Source of the DNA: Pseudomonadota bacterium
GTDB lineage: Bacteria > Desulfobacterota > Desulfobulbia > Desulfobulbales > Desulfocapsaceae
Length of the DNA stretch: 64,000 nucleotides
Reading direction: 5' to 3'
NCBI GenBank assembly: GCA_018821785.1
Contig: JAHJLI010000008.1
Location: forward strand, 16,500 to 80,499
Positions 45,839 through 54,226 of this stretch are shown here, piece after piece. The number at the start of each line of letters is the position of its first letter. Positions within the stretch are counted from its first letter, which is position 1. The notes beneath the pieces were generated by a model, which saw only the letters and a list, made by a program, of their open reading frames with translations, was not told the DNA's origin and made no database searches. Both the position numbers and the translations under genes were made by a program.

Positions 45839-46705
45839 TTATCCCCTCCTCCCTTCGTGCTTAACGAGAATCCGTCCCAAGAGTGAAGCAACTAGGATAA
45901 CCACCATTCCGAGCAGCACTCGACCCGACACAACCTGGTGGTGGACTACAGCTACCAGCAGCACCGCAAGCGGTGGCGTCAGATAGCTGAGAAAACCAAT
46001 GACCACGACGTTGCCTCCGGTCATAGCCCGATTCCATAGAAAAAAAGACAGCCCAAGTGGAACGCAGCCGAGATACACAGCCGAGGCCAAGGCGGCAAGT
46101 GATGGCATCGCATGGGGCATGGACAGCACAAAAAGAACTGCGGACAAAACCGCCGCATACAGGGTAAAGGCGGTCATCGGTTCTTTCCTTACCTTCACAT
46201 GGGCAAGACCAACTGAAAAGCTCGACCAGATGAGCCCGCAGATGAGCGCCAGCAAATAGCCCTTCATGTACCCAATATCGAAAGACAACTCCTTGCCGGA
46301 GCTGATCACCAGGCCCGCACCAAACAACCCGACCAGAGCGGTGACCACGATGGAAAGCTTAAGTTTTTTAAAAAGCAGCAGGGAGGAAAATACCACAATC
46401 CAGAACGACCAGGTGGTGGCTAGGATCGCCCCTTCGGCAAGTGGTGCACTGTTGAGGGCCAAATAGTAGATATAGTGGTAGAGAAATATGCCCCACACCC
46501 CCATAAGCGACGCCTTCAGCCCCGGCAGGTATACCTTGACGGTCCGCAGGGTGATAAGATCCAGGAGATAGAGGAAGGCAGCGGCACTGACAAAACTGTA
46601 AAACATCAGCTCCTCTGTGGAAAGCTCCTTCAGACCTGAACCTGTCGCTGCCGGAAGGCTCGACCAGCAGAGAATTGCCCCGAGAGCGTAGAAATAGAAT
46701 TTCAT
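45839..46705 (-). CDS. EamA/DMT-superfamily transporter
   Basis: 288 residues from ATG 46705, which follows AAAGGAAG (the track start is 46726). About ten hydrophobic helices in two EamA repeats; the family loops LLIWGSS-like ILCWSSLPAATG and ...GVGLAHVKVRKEPM are visible. Such carriers export or import amino acids or metabolites. It precedes YhcH on the minus strand. Its counterpart beside merR at 37 kb is only a remnant. Confidence 0.88.
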   Translation of the reverse strand: MKFYFYALGAILCWSSLPAATGSGLKELSTEELMFYSFVSAAAFLYLLDLITLRTVKVYLPGLKASLMGVWGIFLYHYIYYLALNSAPLAEGAILATTWSFWIVVFSSLLLFKKLKLSIVVTALVGLFGAGLVISSGKELSFDIGYMKGYLLALICGLIWSSFSVGLAHVKVRKEPMTAFTLYAAVLSAVLFVLSMPHAMPSLAALASAVYLGCVPLGLSFFLWNRAMTGGNVVVIGFLSYLTPPLAVLLVAVVHHQVVSGRVLLGMVVILVASLLGRILVKHEGRRG

Positions 46706-46762
46706 CAAGATGCTTCCTTTGCACACGACGGTATCACTGAATCCGTTCGACTATCTTCCCAG

Positions 46763-47218
46763 TCAGCCTTTCCCCACCGCCACCTTGACCACAACCTTGT
46801 GGATCAACCCGGACGAGATCAACGGCAGATGGGCATCCTCAGGAAAGAAGACTGCAAACATCCCCAATTCAACCGGTAACCAAGCGGCAGGCGGATCGGC
46901 GTAGAAGCGAATATCCCCGTCATGGTCGTACGGCCCTGTCGGCTTTAGGCAATGAGATTTCGGCTTCCACCCCATTTCATCAATGCCGGACAGCACCATC
47001 TGAATATCAATATATTTTTCGTGCACCTCCAACAGCCCCTCATCCTTGCTGCGCCCTTGGTCTCTTGCCACCATTGCAAAAACCCGATCTCCATCAATGG
47101 CGTATTTGTCCACCGCCAACTCCAGTAAATCCGAACGTCTGAGAAAGGCAAAGGCCTTGCCAAAGCCATCATGCAGGGCTGCATAACGATCAGTGTTTTC
47201 CAATATATCGTAAATCAT
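46763..47218 (-). CDS. YhcH/YjgK/YiaL-family protein
   Basis: 151 residues from ATG 47218, with AAGGAGATGCTG just before it (track start 47260). The family signature FAMVARDQGRSKDEGLLEVHEKYIDIQMVLSGIDEMG and FFPEDAHLPLI (the metal-binding His and the C-terminal barrel) is intact. Members act on sugar acids (sialic-acid or similar pathways). It is followed by EamA; the pair recurs, in decayed form, at 37 kb. Metabolic role in this organism not established. Confidence 0.85.
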   Translation of the reverse strand: MIYDILENTDRYAALHDGFGKAFAFLRRSDLLELAVDKYAIDGDRVFAMVARDQGRSKDEGLLEVHEKYIDIQMVLSGIDEMGWKPKSHCLKPTGPYDHDGDIRFYADPPAAWLPVELGMFAVFFPEDAHLPLISSGLIHKVVVKVAVGKG

Positions 47219-47342
47219 CAGCATCTCCTTGTAGTTTGTGTGCACCAAGCCGGCAAGCATGACGAAAATTCATGTATTATTTAAAGAGTTTACGCATTCA
47301 ATTTATGCCATAGCCAGCTTCCCTCTGCAACGACCTAGAATT

Positions 47343-48104
47343 TCAGGAGTTGATGAGGACTGCGATGCGTGCCCATCTCACAGTGCCGTCATCCCACGAA
47401 AAATAGATCTGGGTGACTCTGCCGACGATATCCCGCATGTCGAGCGGTCCGAAGGTAGAGCTATCGATGGCCTCTTTGCTGGATCCCTTGACCATGACAG
47501 TGCCGTGCGGCACTGAATAAGTCGAGCCATCTTGGCCGGTGACGATCTCGCCCGGCAAGCTGGCGATCTGACGGATGAGTGCCTTGCTGCGGTCATCCGG
47601 ATAGACGGCAATAATGATATCACCCTTTTTTACTGCCCGGTTGCGATACGCCGGTTTTTTCACCAGTACGTAATCTCCAGGCAATACTGCGGGCATCATG
47701 CTCTTGCCGACTATTTTATAGGCCTCGACGGCATTGTCTCGCAGGTGTTGGTCAGAGGTGAGAATCATGACTGTGCCGACAAGCCATAGGGCCAGATAAT
47801 AAACCGGCCCATTATACTGGCGCAACTGGTAATATTCTCCGCTGGTCCTTGCCAGTCTCCAGCCGTCGACAAGAGCCCAGACATAACTTGTGAGGGCCAG
47901 GGCCACAGCTGCCCCCATTCCCGGCAACATCCAGTAATCTGGTAACATAACTGTGATGCGAGCCAGTAAAAGGGGAGAAAAAATAAAAAAGACCAGAAAA
48001 CATCCTCCCCGTATCAACTCCCCGCAATAGACCTGCCCAAGACCAGGCATAATCAGAGAGAGGAGAACGGCCAGCCAGTTTTTTCGAGCAGCAGTAATCG
48101 ACAT
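47343..48104 (-). CDS. Signal-peptidase-I-like protein with PGLGQ membrane domain; catalytic Lys replaced
   Basis: About 253 residues from ATG 48104 (GAGGTG site; the track start is 48200). The N-terminal part has three or four membrane helices including PGLGQVYCGELIRGGCF, a pattern of small TM2/DUF5683-like membrane proteins. The C-terminal ~120 residues resemble type I signal peptidase: the Ser box GKSMMPAVLPGDYVLV is present, but the general-base box reads LIRQIASLPGE where Lys-Arg is usual, so the catalytic Lys appears to be Arg. Activity is therefore doubtful or altered. It follows an ECF sigma factor and a small membrane protein. Confidence 0.8.
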   Translation of the reverse strand: MSITAARKNWLAVLLSLIMPGLGQVYCGELIRGGCFLVFFIFSPLLLARITVMLPDYWMLPGMGAAVALALTSYVWALVDGWRLARTSGEYYQLRQYNGPVYYLALWLVGTVMILTSDQHLRDNAVEAYKIVGKSMMPAVLPGDYVLVKKPAYRNRAVKKGDIIIAVYPDDRSKALIRQIASLPGEIVTGQDGSTYSVPHGTVMVKGSSKEAIDSSTFGPLDMRDIVGRVTQIYFSWDDGTVRWARIAVLINS

Positions 48105-48207
48105 AGTAACACCTCGCGCATCTCTTGATGGATTGGAAGGACGACAACAATACCCTGATTTGTTATATGATCTGCCAAACAGGCATCCTGTGCTGCTCAA
48201 ACCCCTA

Positions 48208-48420
48208 TCATCTACAGATAACCGGCGACAGCATCATGCCGATACGGACCAGGTTCCAGATGGCCCCAACTACTGCGGCAACAGCCATCAAGCCCCTGAT
48301 GGGCAACATGCTTATCAACGTTTCCATGAGGATCAGCGAGCGCTGTTGCCGTAGGTGGACTCTGCGTACCTGCACCATGACCCTTTCGGCAAAGTCCTCT
48401 GTCGGGATAAATTCAGCCAT
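48208..48420 (-). CDS. Small single-helix membrane protein, candidate anti-sigma factor
   Basis: 70 residues, ATG 48420 with a GAGGTG site, starting 4 bases after the sigma-factor stop. A short charged N-terminal (MAEFIPTEDFAERVMVQVRRVHLRQQRSLILMETL) precedes one membrane helix (LMAVAAVVGAIWNLVRIGMML). The size and place resemble minimal anti-sigma factors that follow ECF genes, but no zinc-binding motif is present. Function inferred from context only. Confidence 0.6.
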   Translation of the reverse strand: MAEFIPTEDFAERVMVQVRRVHLRQQRSLILMETLISMLPIRGLMAVAAVVGAIWNLVRIGMMLSPVICR

Positions 48421-48423
48421 TTT

Positions 48424-48966
48424 TCACCTCTTCAGTTCCGCCCTGAAAAGGGCGATGATCTTTTCCCTCGCCCGTACCAACCGCGATTTCACCGTTCCCG
48501 GCACAACCATTTCGTGGACAGCTATTTCCTCTATTGACCGGCCCCGCAGACTCTCCATCAGAGTTGTCCGATACGGTTCCGGGACACGAAGAAGACATTG
48601 GGCGAGTATTGCCCGATCTTCCCGGTGAATGAGCAGATCCGGAGGTCCTGGTCGATGATCACTTAACTCCTCACAAAGGGTGTCCACGGCCACATAACGC
48701 CGCTCTCTCCGGAGAGCATTGATGGCCAGATTACGGGCTACCGTAAATAGCCAGGCAGCGACCGGAGTGTGCAGCGTCTCGTCGTATCGGTCCAGGCTCC
48801 GGAAAAACGAGAGAAAAACAGCCTGACCTACGTCCTCTGTCAGCATACGATTGCGAGTGACACTGTGGATAAACCCAAGCAGGGATTGCTGATAGCGCTC
48901 CACAAGGAGCTTGAAGAGCTCGATCTCTCCCCGTTTAATCGCCGCGATTATTTCACGATCTTCCAT
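48424..48966 (-). CDS. ECF-type RNA polymerase sigma factor
   Basis: 180 residues with sigma-70 region 2 (ELFKLLVERYQQSLLGFIHSVTRNRMLTEDVGQAVFLSFFRSL) and region 4 (LLRVPEPYRTTLMESLRGRSIEEIAVHEMVVPGTVKSRLVRAREKI). It leads a three-gene unit with a small membrane protein and the signal-peptidase-like protein, consistent with an envelope-stress response. ATG 48966 is the track start; target promoters were not identified. Confidence 0.93.
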   Translation of the reverse strand: MEDREIIAAIKRGEIELFKLLVERYQQSLLGFIHSVTRNRMLTEDVGQAVFLSFFRSLDRYDETLHTPVAAWLFTVARNLAINALRRERRYVAVDTLCEELSDHRPGPPDLLIHREDRAILAQCLLRVPEPYRTTLMESLRGRSIEEIAVHEMVVPGTVKSRLVRAREKIIALFRAELKR

Positions 48967-49149
48967 ATCCCTTCCGTCTGAAGGTTGAGCATCATGCCTT
49001 TACCCATACCACAATCGCCAGGGAAAAAGGTTCCCAACTTTTTTGCCATAAAAAAAAGAGGCCGAAGGAGCTGATGTCGAATTTTTAGCAAATGTTGCAG
49101 GAAGATCTGGAAAAGACCGAGAGGGTGAAAGCAGGACTGACAGGAGAGA

Positions 49150-49191
49150 AAAAAAATAGCGTCTCGGACCTGTCGCGAAGTCCGAGACGCT
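49150..49191 (-). terminator. Terminator of the long fatty-acid operon
   Basis: AGCGTCTCGGAC and GTCCGAGACGCT form a perfect 12-bp stem with a 10-base loop, followed on the minus strand by eight U. It lies ~30 bases after the last gene of the minus-strand operon. Confidence 0.95.
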
Positions 49192-49222
49192 CTAACAAGG
49201 CAGGCAAACCCCAGTTCGTTAC

Positions 49223-50404
49223 CTACCCCATTCCCAATGTGCGGCGTATCTTCTTCTTTATGCCGCTTACGATATAAGGTGTCAACCTTTTCTTTTCTTT
49301 AAGGATTTGCTTCATGAGATCCTTCTTCTTCTCAGGTGGCACCGGACGGCCGGGAATGTGGACCAATGACAGCGAGTTGCTCGGGCAGGCGCTGATGCAG
49401 GCCCCGCAACCCAGGCAGTTGTCGCCTATTACCTGCATACGTTTTTTGTTCTTGCCGTTATCGACTCCAACCGTTTCCAGTGCCGCAACATTGCAGGCCT
49501 TTTGACAGAGACCACAACCGAGACAGGTCTCGGAATCAACCTGCAGGGTGTAATTGGTCTTGGCCACTCCCATGGGATATCCCATAAGCACCCCGCCCAG
49601 CAATTCGCAGCAGCAGGAGCAGCAGTTACAGATAAAGGAAGGCTTGTGGCGAATATTGTCGGTTATATGGGTCAATCGCAGATCCCGCGCCTGGCTGAGT
49701 ATTGCCAGGAGCTGTTCGGTGCTGCGGTGTTCGGCAAATCCCCGGCGGACCATGAACTTTGCCGCGGTTCCAAGGGAGATGCATATTTCCTTGGTCGGCG
49801 CCTTTTTCTTGCAGCTCTCGTTCAGATGTTCTTTCTTGTGTCGGCAATAGCACATACCGATGGCGCCGTAACCGGCGTTTTTAACGATCTCCCGGGCGCT
49901 TTCATAGGTGGCCACCTGGGAACTTACCGGAACGTGTTCTTCATAGGGCAGCGAGCGGGTAAGAGGCGTCTTGCTGGTAAAGAATTCCCGGCCCATCTTC
50001 TGCTCGGGATCGCCATAGAGATATTCGGTCATGAGCTGGGCCAGTTCGACCACCGGCAGATCGTTGCGCTGCTTCATGAAAGTTAATTCAAAAAAACCAA
50101 TCAATCCAGGCATGAGCAGGTAGAAGTCTTTACCACCATAGGTTGTATCCATCACCAGGCCTTTCTCGGCCATCTGCTCAAGTATTGCCTTCAGTTTGGT
50201 ACTCTCCCAACCGGTCGCCCGGACAAGCTCAGGCAGAGTCGCCTCAGTCAGGGGAAAGCGCGAGGCAACAAAGGCCTCCTCCTCGGAAAAGAGGATGGCC
50301 AGAATCTGCCGCAGCTTGTCGCTGTCGGGCAGACCGATGGGATATTTATTCAAGCGGTCAATAAGTGGTACGATGCTGCTTTTGCCTTCAAGATGATGTC
50401 CCAT
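49223..50404 (-). CDS. Multi-Cys Fe-S protein, last gene of the beta-oxidation operon
   Basis: 393 residues. The first ~170 look like a winged-helix-type fold (LTEATLPELVRATGWESTKLKAILEQMAEKGLV), followed by Cys-rich segments (CYCRHKKEHLNESC; CNCCSCCCELLGG) and two [4Fe-4S] motifs, CLGCGLCQKACN and CLGCGACISACP. This resembles a delta-proteobacterial family of Fe-S proteins of unknown role. As the last gene of the operon it may carry electrons from acyl-CoA oxidation. No transmembrane part is present. Confidence 0.75.
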   Translation of the reverse strand: MGHHLEGKSSIVPLIDRLNKYPIGLPDSDKLRQILAILFSEEEAFVASRFPLTEATLPELVRATGWESTKLKAILEQMAEKGLVMDTTYGGKDFYLLMPGLIGFFELTFMKQRNDLPVVELAQLMTEYLYGDPEQKMGREFFTSKTPLTRSLPYEEHVPVSSQVATYESAREIVKNAGYGAIGMCYCRHKKEHLNESCKKKAPTKEICISLGTAAKFMVRRGFAEHRSTEQLLAILSQARDLRLTHITDNIRHKPSFICNCCSCCCELLGGVLMGYPMGVAKTNYTLQVDSETCLGCGLCQKACNVAALETVGVDNGKNKKRMQVIGDNCLGCGACISACPSNSLSLVHIPGRPVPPEKKKDLMKQILKEKKRLTPYIVSGIKKKIRRTLGMG

Positions 50405-50459
50405 TTTGCTCCTTGTGCGTTCTTCTTTTCGCCGATTCCGATGTGCTTGGACCGCAGAA

Positions 50460-52160
50460 CTATTGGTTCATGACGTACTGATTGTTCAATCCGTATACCG
50501 TTTGCCAGACCCGCTCGAACCCTTCTCCATCCTTAACAGGTTTTTTGATCATTTTGTTAAAGATTTCCTCCTGAGCGGCGGAATTGTCTTGACCGAGGAT
50601 CATCTGCAGGGCATGGGTGGAAAAATCCTGGACCAGAAAAATGAAAATCTGCTCCAGCACGTCGGCATCGGTGCAATAGATCTTGGCATTTTCGAGGATC
50701 AACTGGGCATAAACGATGAGGGTGAAAAGTTCACCGGCGGCCAGCATATAATCGATGTTTTTGGCCTGTTCCTTGCTCGGCGGGGCAGTGACAAGGAGGT
50801 TTCTGAACAGCTCAACCTGCTCCCGGAACGCCAGGACATTGGGAGATTTCGCCCCCTCGTAGACCAGCCGGTAGTCGGGGAAAGTGACGGTTGCCAGCCC
50901 CCCGGTCTTCTGGTTGAAGAGATAACTGTCGTCTCCGGCCTCGTTTCTCTGTCCCACCTCTAGATAGGCAACCGGCTCAAAAAAATAGCTGCGGACAAAT
51001 TTGATGATGAGAGCCATGTTGACATGCTCGGTGCCTTCCAGCTTTGGCAGCATGCCAATATCGCGAATGGCCATCTCAAAATAGGTGTCCTGTTCAAAAC
51101 CCTTGGCGGCGATGATCTCATGCAGGCACTTGACCACCCTCTCACCCTGGCCGGTGACCTTCATTTTGACGATCGGGTTGAAGAGCAGGTAGCGGCGATC
51201 ATCATCGGAAGCCGCTCGCAGATAGTCCGCCGAGCGGAAGGCCACCAGTTTCATGGCGATCAGCCGAGCATAACTCTCGGTGAACATCTTTTTCACATGG
51301 GGAAAATCGGTGACTTGGCGGCCATACAGATTGCGACCCGCCGCATGGTTCAGAGCCTCGTAAAAACAGTGGGTGGCGATACCGATGGAGGCACAACCCA
51401 GCTCAAATTTGCCGATATTGATGGTGTTGAGCGAGGAGTTCCAGGCATGCTCGCCGCGCGACAAAATATCGGCATCAGTAATCGGATAGTCGTGCAAGGT
51501 GTATTCAGCGACATAGGCCTGACGAACTCCGGAGGTATCGATCTTTTTGACGCACTGGTACTTTTCATGGTTTGGATCGACCACGAAGAAAACGTATTCG
51601 CCGGTCCCTTCAATCTTGGCAAAAGTCGAGACAAGGGCGGCACAATTGCCGTTACCGATATAATACTTCGAACCCCTGGCCAGATAGCTGCCATCCGCCT
51701 GGGGAACCAGGAGCATCTCACTGGAATAGAGATCGGCGCCGTGCGCCCTCTCCGACAGGCCAAAGGCAAAGATTCCACCCGCCGCCAGGAGTTCGGCGGT
51801 TTTCTTCTTCACCTCCTCGTTCTTGCCCATCCAGATCGGCCCGAGGCCAAGAATTGTCACCTGCCAGGCATACCAGTAGCACAGCCCGTAGAAACCAAGC
51901 ACCTCGTTGAACTCGCTGATCCGCCACATGTCCCAGCGACCGCCATCCAGACTGTACTTTTGTGGAGTAAGAAAATCGGCAAAGATCTTTTCTTCCTTAA
52001 TGAACTGCAGAAAATCTTCGTACCAGATCATCGCCTGATCGTCGGCCTTGATACTCTTCAAGCCTTTTTTTTCAAAGAAATCTATGGTTTTCAGAACCAA
52101 TTCCCGCGAACGAGTATCGGCGTGATTACGTTGATATTTTTTTGGATTTAAAAGTTGCAC
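50460..52160 (-). CDS. Acyl-CoA dehydrogenase family protein, 566-residue variant
   Basis: The track start 52283 is upstream; GTG 52160 with a GGGAGGAT site is preferred. A dehydrogenase/oxidase-like core is visible (FAFGLSERAHGADLYSSEM, KYYIGNGNCAALVSTFAKI, ALNHAAGRNLYGRQVTDFPHVK). The length and C-terminal region differ from the two other acyl-CoA dehydrogenases in the window, so it belongs to a distinct subgroup. It follows the dienoyl-CoA reductase by 53 bases in the operon. Substrate is unknown. Confidence 0.8.
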   Translation of the reverse strand: MQLLNPKKYQRNHADTRSRELVLKTIDFFEKKGLKSIKADDQAMIWYEDFLQFIKEEKIFADFLTPQKYSLDGGRWDMWRISEFNEVLGFYGLCYWYAWQVTILGLGPIWMGKNEEVKKKTAELLAAGGIFAFGLSERAHGADLYSSEMLLVPQADGSYLARGSKYYIGNGNCAALVSTFAKIEGTGEYVFFVVDPNHEKYQCVKKIDTSGVRQAYVAEYTLHDYPITDADILSRGEHAWNSSLNTINIGKFELGCASIGIATHCFYEALNHAAGRNLYGRQVTDFPHVKKMFTESYARLIAMKLVAFRSADYLRAASDDDRRYLLFNPIVKMKVTGQGERVVKCLHEIIAAKGFEQDTYFEMAIRDIGMLPKLEGTEHVNMALIIKFVRSYFFEPVAYLEVGQRNEAGDDSYLFNQKTGGLATVTFPDYRLVYEGAKSPNVLAFREQVELFRNLLVTAPPSKEQAKNIDYMLAAGELFTLIVYAQLILENAKIYCTDADVLEQIFIFLVQDFSTHALQMILGQDNSAAQEEIFNKMIKKPVKDGEGFERVWQTVYGLNNQYVMNQ

Positions 52161-52212
52161 CTTATATCCTCCCTGGGAGTATTTTTTTTGTTTTGTCAAC
52201 AAATCAGGCAGA

Positions 52213-54216
52213 TCAACCGATATTTCTGCCAGCGTTATAGCCCTGGTGATTGGCCTCAAACACCGTGGCCGGAGCCAGGGCATCGCCCACCACTTGGCAG
52301 CTTATACCCAACTCTTCGGCAACCCTCTGCAGGGGATTGGCCGAGCGGGTGCCGACCGCAAGGACCACGCTGTCGGCCGCCAATTCTCGGACCTCGCCGT
52401 CATGTTCCAGGCGAACACCTTTATCGCTGATCGTAAGAACCTTGGCCTGTGTAAGGGTCTTCACCCCGTAGCGACCGACATCCTGGAGCATGCCCCAGCG
52501 AGTCGACTTGCCGAAATTGCTGCCAAGGGTGTCGACCATCTCAACCACGGTCACTTCTTTGCTTCCCTTCGTCGCCAGCTGGTACAATTTTTCCGGAGCA
52601 ACTGCCCCGTTGACAAGCAGAAATTTAATTTCTTCACCGGACAGCGCACCCTTTTCGGCGAGGAACAGGGCAGTTTCAATACCCACCGAACCACCACCGA
52701 CAATCGCCACCCTGCGGCCGGTAACCGCCTTCCCGGCAAGAACGTCCCATGCCTGAACCACATGTTCCTGCTGGGCACCTGGGATAGGCGGAGTAATCGG
52801 CTCACCACCGGTTGCCAGAATCAGGAAATCGGGTTTTTCCTCCGCCAGGATCTGGCCGTCCACCGATCTATTAAGTATCACCTTGATGCCGTGAAGGACA
52901 ACCTGGCAGGCCATGTCTTCGGCAAAAACCAAAAATTCGCCGCGGCCTGGAGGAGCTCCAGCCAGATGCAGCTGCCCGCCAAGCCGCAGACCGGTTTCGA
53001 AAAGGCTGACATGATGGCCCTGTTCAGCCGCCGCTATCGCCGCCGACATGCCAGCCACACCGCCGCCAACCACCATCACCTTTTTCGGTGTTTCGGTTTT
53101 TCCCGGCTGCACCTCGTATTCATGTCCGGCGCGGGGATTGCAAAGACACTCCACCGGTTTCATCTTGAAGACATGGTCAAAGCATCCCTGGCCACAGGCG
53201 ACGCAATGGACAATTTCTTTGTCCCGTCCGGTCCTGGCCTTTTCCGGGAAAAAGGGATCGGCGATGAGGGCCCTGCCGAGGGCAACCATGTCGCAGAACC
53301 CTTCCTCTACCAGCAACCTGGCAATGGACGGATCGTTAATGCGATGGCTGGCAATGACCGGCACCGACACCCGTTGCTTGATGTCACGGGCAAGGTAGGA
53401 AAAGACGCCGCGCGGCACTTGGGTGACGATCTGCGGCACCTGCGCCTCGTGCCAGCCGACATTGATGCACAGCGCATGAACGCCTTCAGCCTCCAGTGAC
53501 ACCGCAAACTCAAGGAGCTCCGCAGGGCCAATGCCGCCATCCATGAAATCGTTGCCGTTTATCCGCACCAGGATGGGAAAATCATCCCCAACCAGATTCT
53601 TAATTCCGCGAATGACCTCCAAGCCAAAGCGCATCCTGTTCTCCAGGCTGCCGCCATATTGGTCAAGACGATTATTGGTGAGCGGCGACAGGAATTCACT
53701 GATCAAATACCCAGTACCGGCAAGGATCTCAACGAGGTCAAAGCCTGCATCACGGACCCGCTTTGCGGCGGTTGCAAATCTCCGGACAGTTTCACGAATT
53801 TGCTCAGAGCTTAGCTCTTCTGGGGTTTCACGGGTCAGACGGGAAGGAACCGGCGACGGCGCCACTGGTTTTTTGCCGCCGAGAAAAAAAGACATATTAT
53901 AACGCCCGGCATGATTGAGCTGGACGGTGGCTTTTGATCCACCTTCATGAATGACACCAGCGAGTGCGGCAAGCCCAGGAACGTGTTCATCGAGATGGGC
54001 GCCGATATTCGACGGGGTGCCGGACAATTCGTCAACGGTAGCATAGCCGACGCTGATGAGGCCAACGCCACCCTTCGCCCGTTCCCGATAAAACTCACAC
54101 AGTTGCTCGGTGACCAGGAAGTTTTTGCACATATTGAGGTGCATGGCCGGCATGTACAGGCGATTCTTCAGCTTGACTTTACCAATACATATTTCTGTAA
54201 ACAACGGATCGTTCAT
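52213..54216 (-). CDS. 2,4-dienoyl-CoA reductase-like OYE/FAD/Fe-S oxidoreductase (copy 2)
   Basis: 667 residues, same domain order as the 25.8-kb paralogue: OYE barrel (VQLNHAGRYNM), [4Fe-4S] cysteines CVACGQGC...CLCNPRAG, then FAD/NADPH domain VMVVGGGVAGMSAAIAAAEQ and VAIVGGGSVGIETALFLAEKGA. It lies 11 bases after the MBL gene inside the beta-oxidation operon and is therefore the copy most likely to process unsaturated acyl-CoA here. Sequence is only moderately like copy 1. Confidence 0.88.
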   Translation of the reverse strand: MNDPLFTEICIGKVKLKNRLYMPAMHLNMCKNFLVTEQLCEFYRERAKGGVGLISVGYATVDELSGTPSNIGAHLDEHVPGLAALAGVIHEGGSKATVQLNHAGRYNMSFFLGGKKPVAPSPVPSRLTRETPEELSSEQIRETVRRFATAAKRVRDAGFDLVEILAGTGYLISEFLSPLTNNRLDQYGGSLENRMRFGLEVIRGIKNLVGDDFPILVRINGNDFMDGGIGPAELLEFAVSLEAEGVHALCINVGWHEAQVPQIVTQVPRGVFSYLARDIKQRVSVPVIASHRINDPSIARLLVEEGFCDMVALGRALIADPFFPEKARTGRDKEIVHCVACGQGCFDHVFKMKPVECLCNPRAGHEYEVQPGKTETPKKVMVVGGGVAGMSAAIAAAEQGHHVSLFETGLRLGGQLHLAGAPPGRGEFLVFAEDMACQVVLHGIKVILNRSVDGQILAEEKPDFLILATGGEPITPPIPGAQQEHVVQAWDVLAGKAVTGRRVAIVGGGSVGIETALFLAEKGALSGEEIKFLLVNGAVAPEKLYQLATKGSKEVTVVEMVDTLGSNFGKSTRWGMLQDVGRYGVKTLTQAKVLTISDKGVRLEHDGEVRELAADSVVLAVGTRSANPLQRVAEELGISCQVVGDALAPATVFEANHQGYNAGRNIG

Positions 54217-54226
54217 AGGTTCTCCT

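Noticed and set aside
51024-52151. Plus-strand ORF of 375 residues
   Set aside because: Shadow of the minus-strand acyl-CoA dehydrogenase; no family-like sequence.
52246-53499. Plus-strand ORF of 417 residues
   Set aside because: Shadow of the minus-strand dienoyl-CoA reductase; His-rich nonsense typical of an opposite frame.
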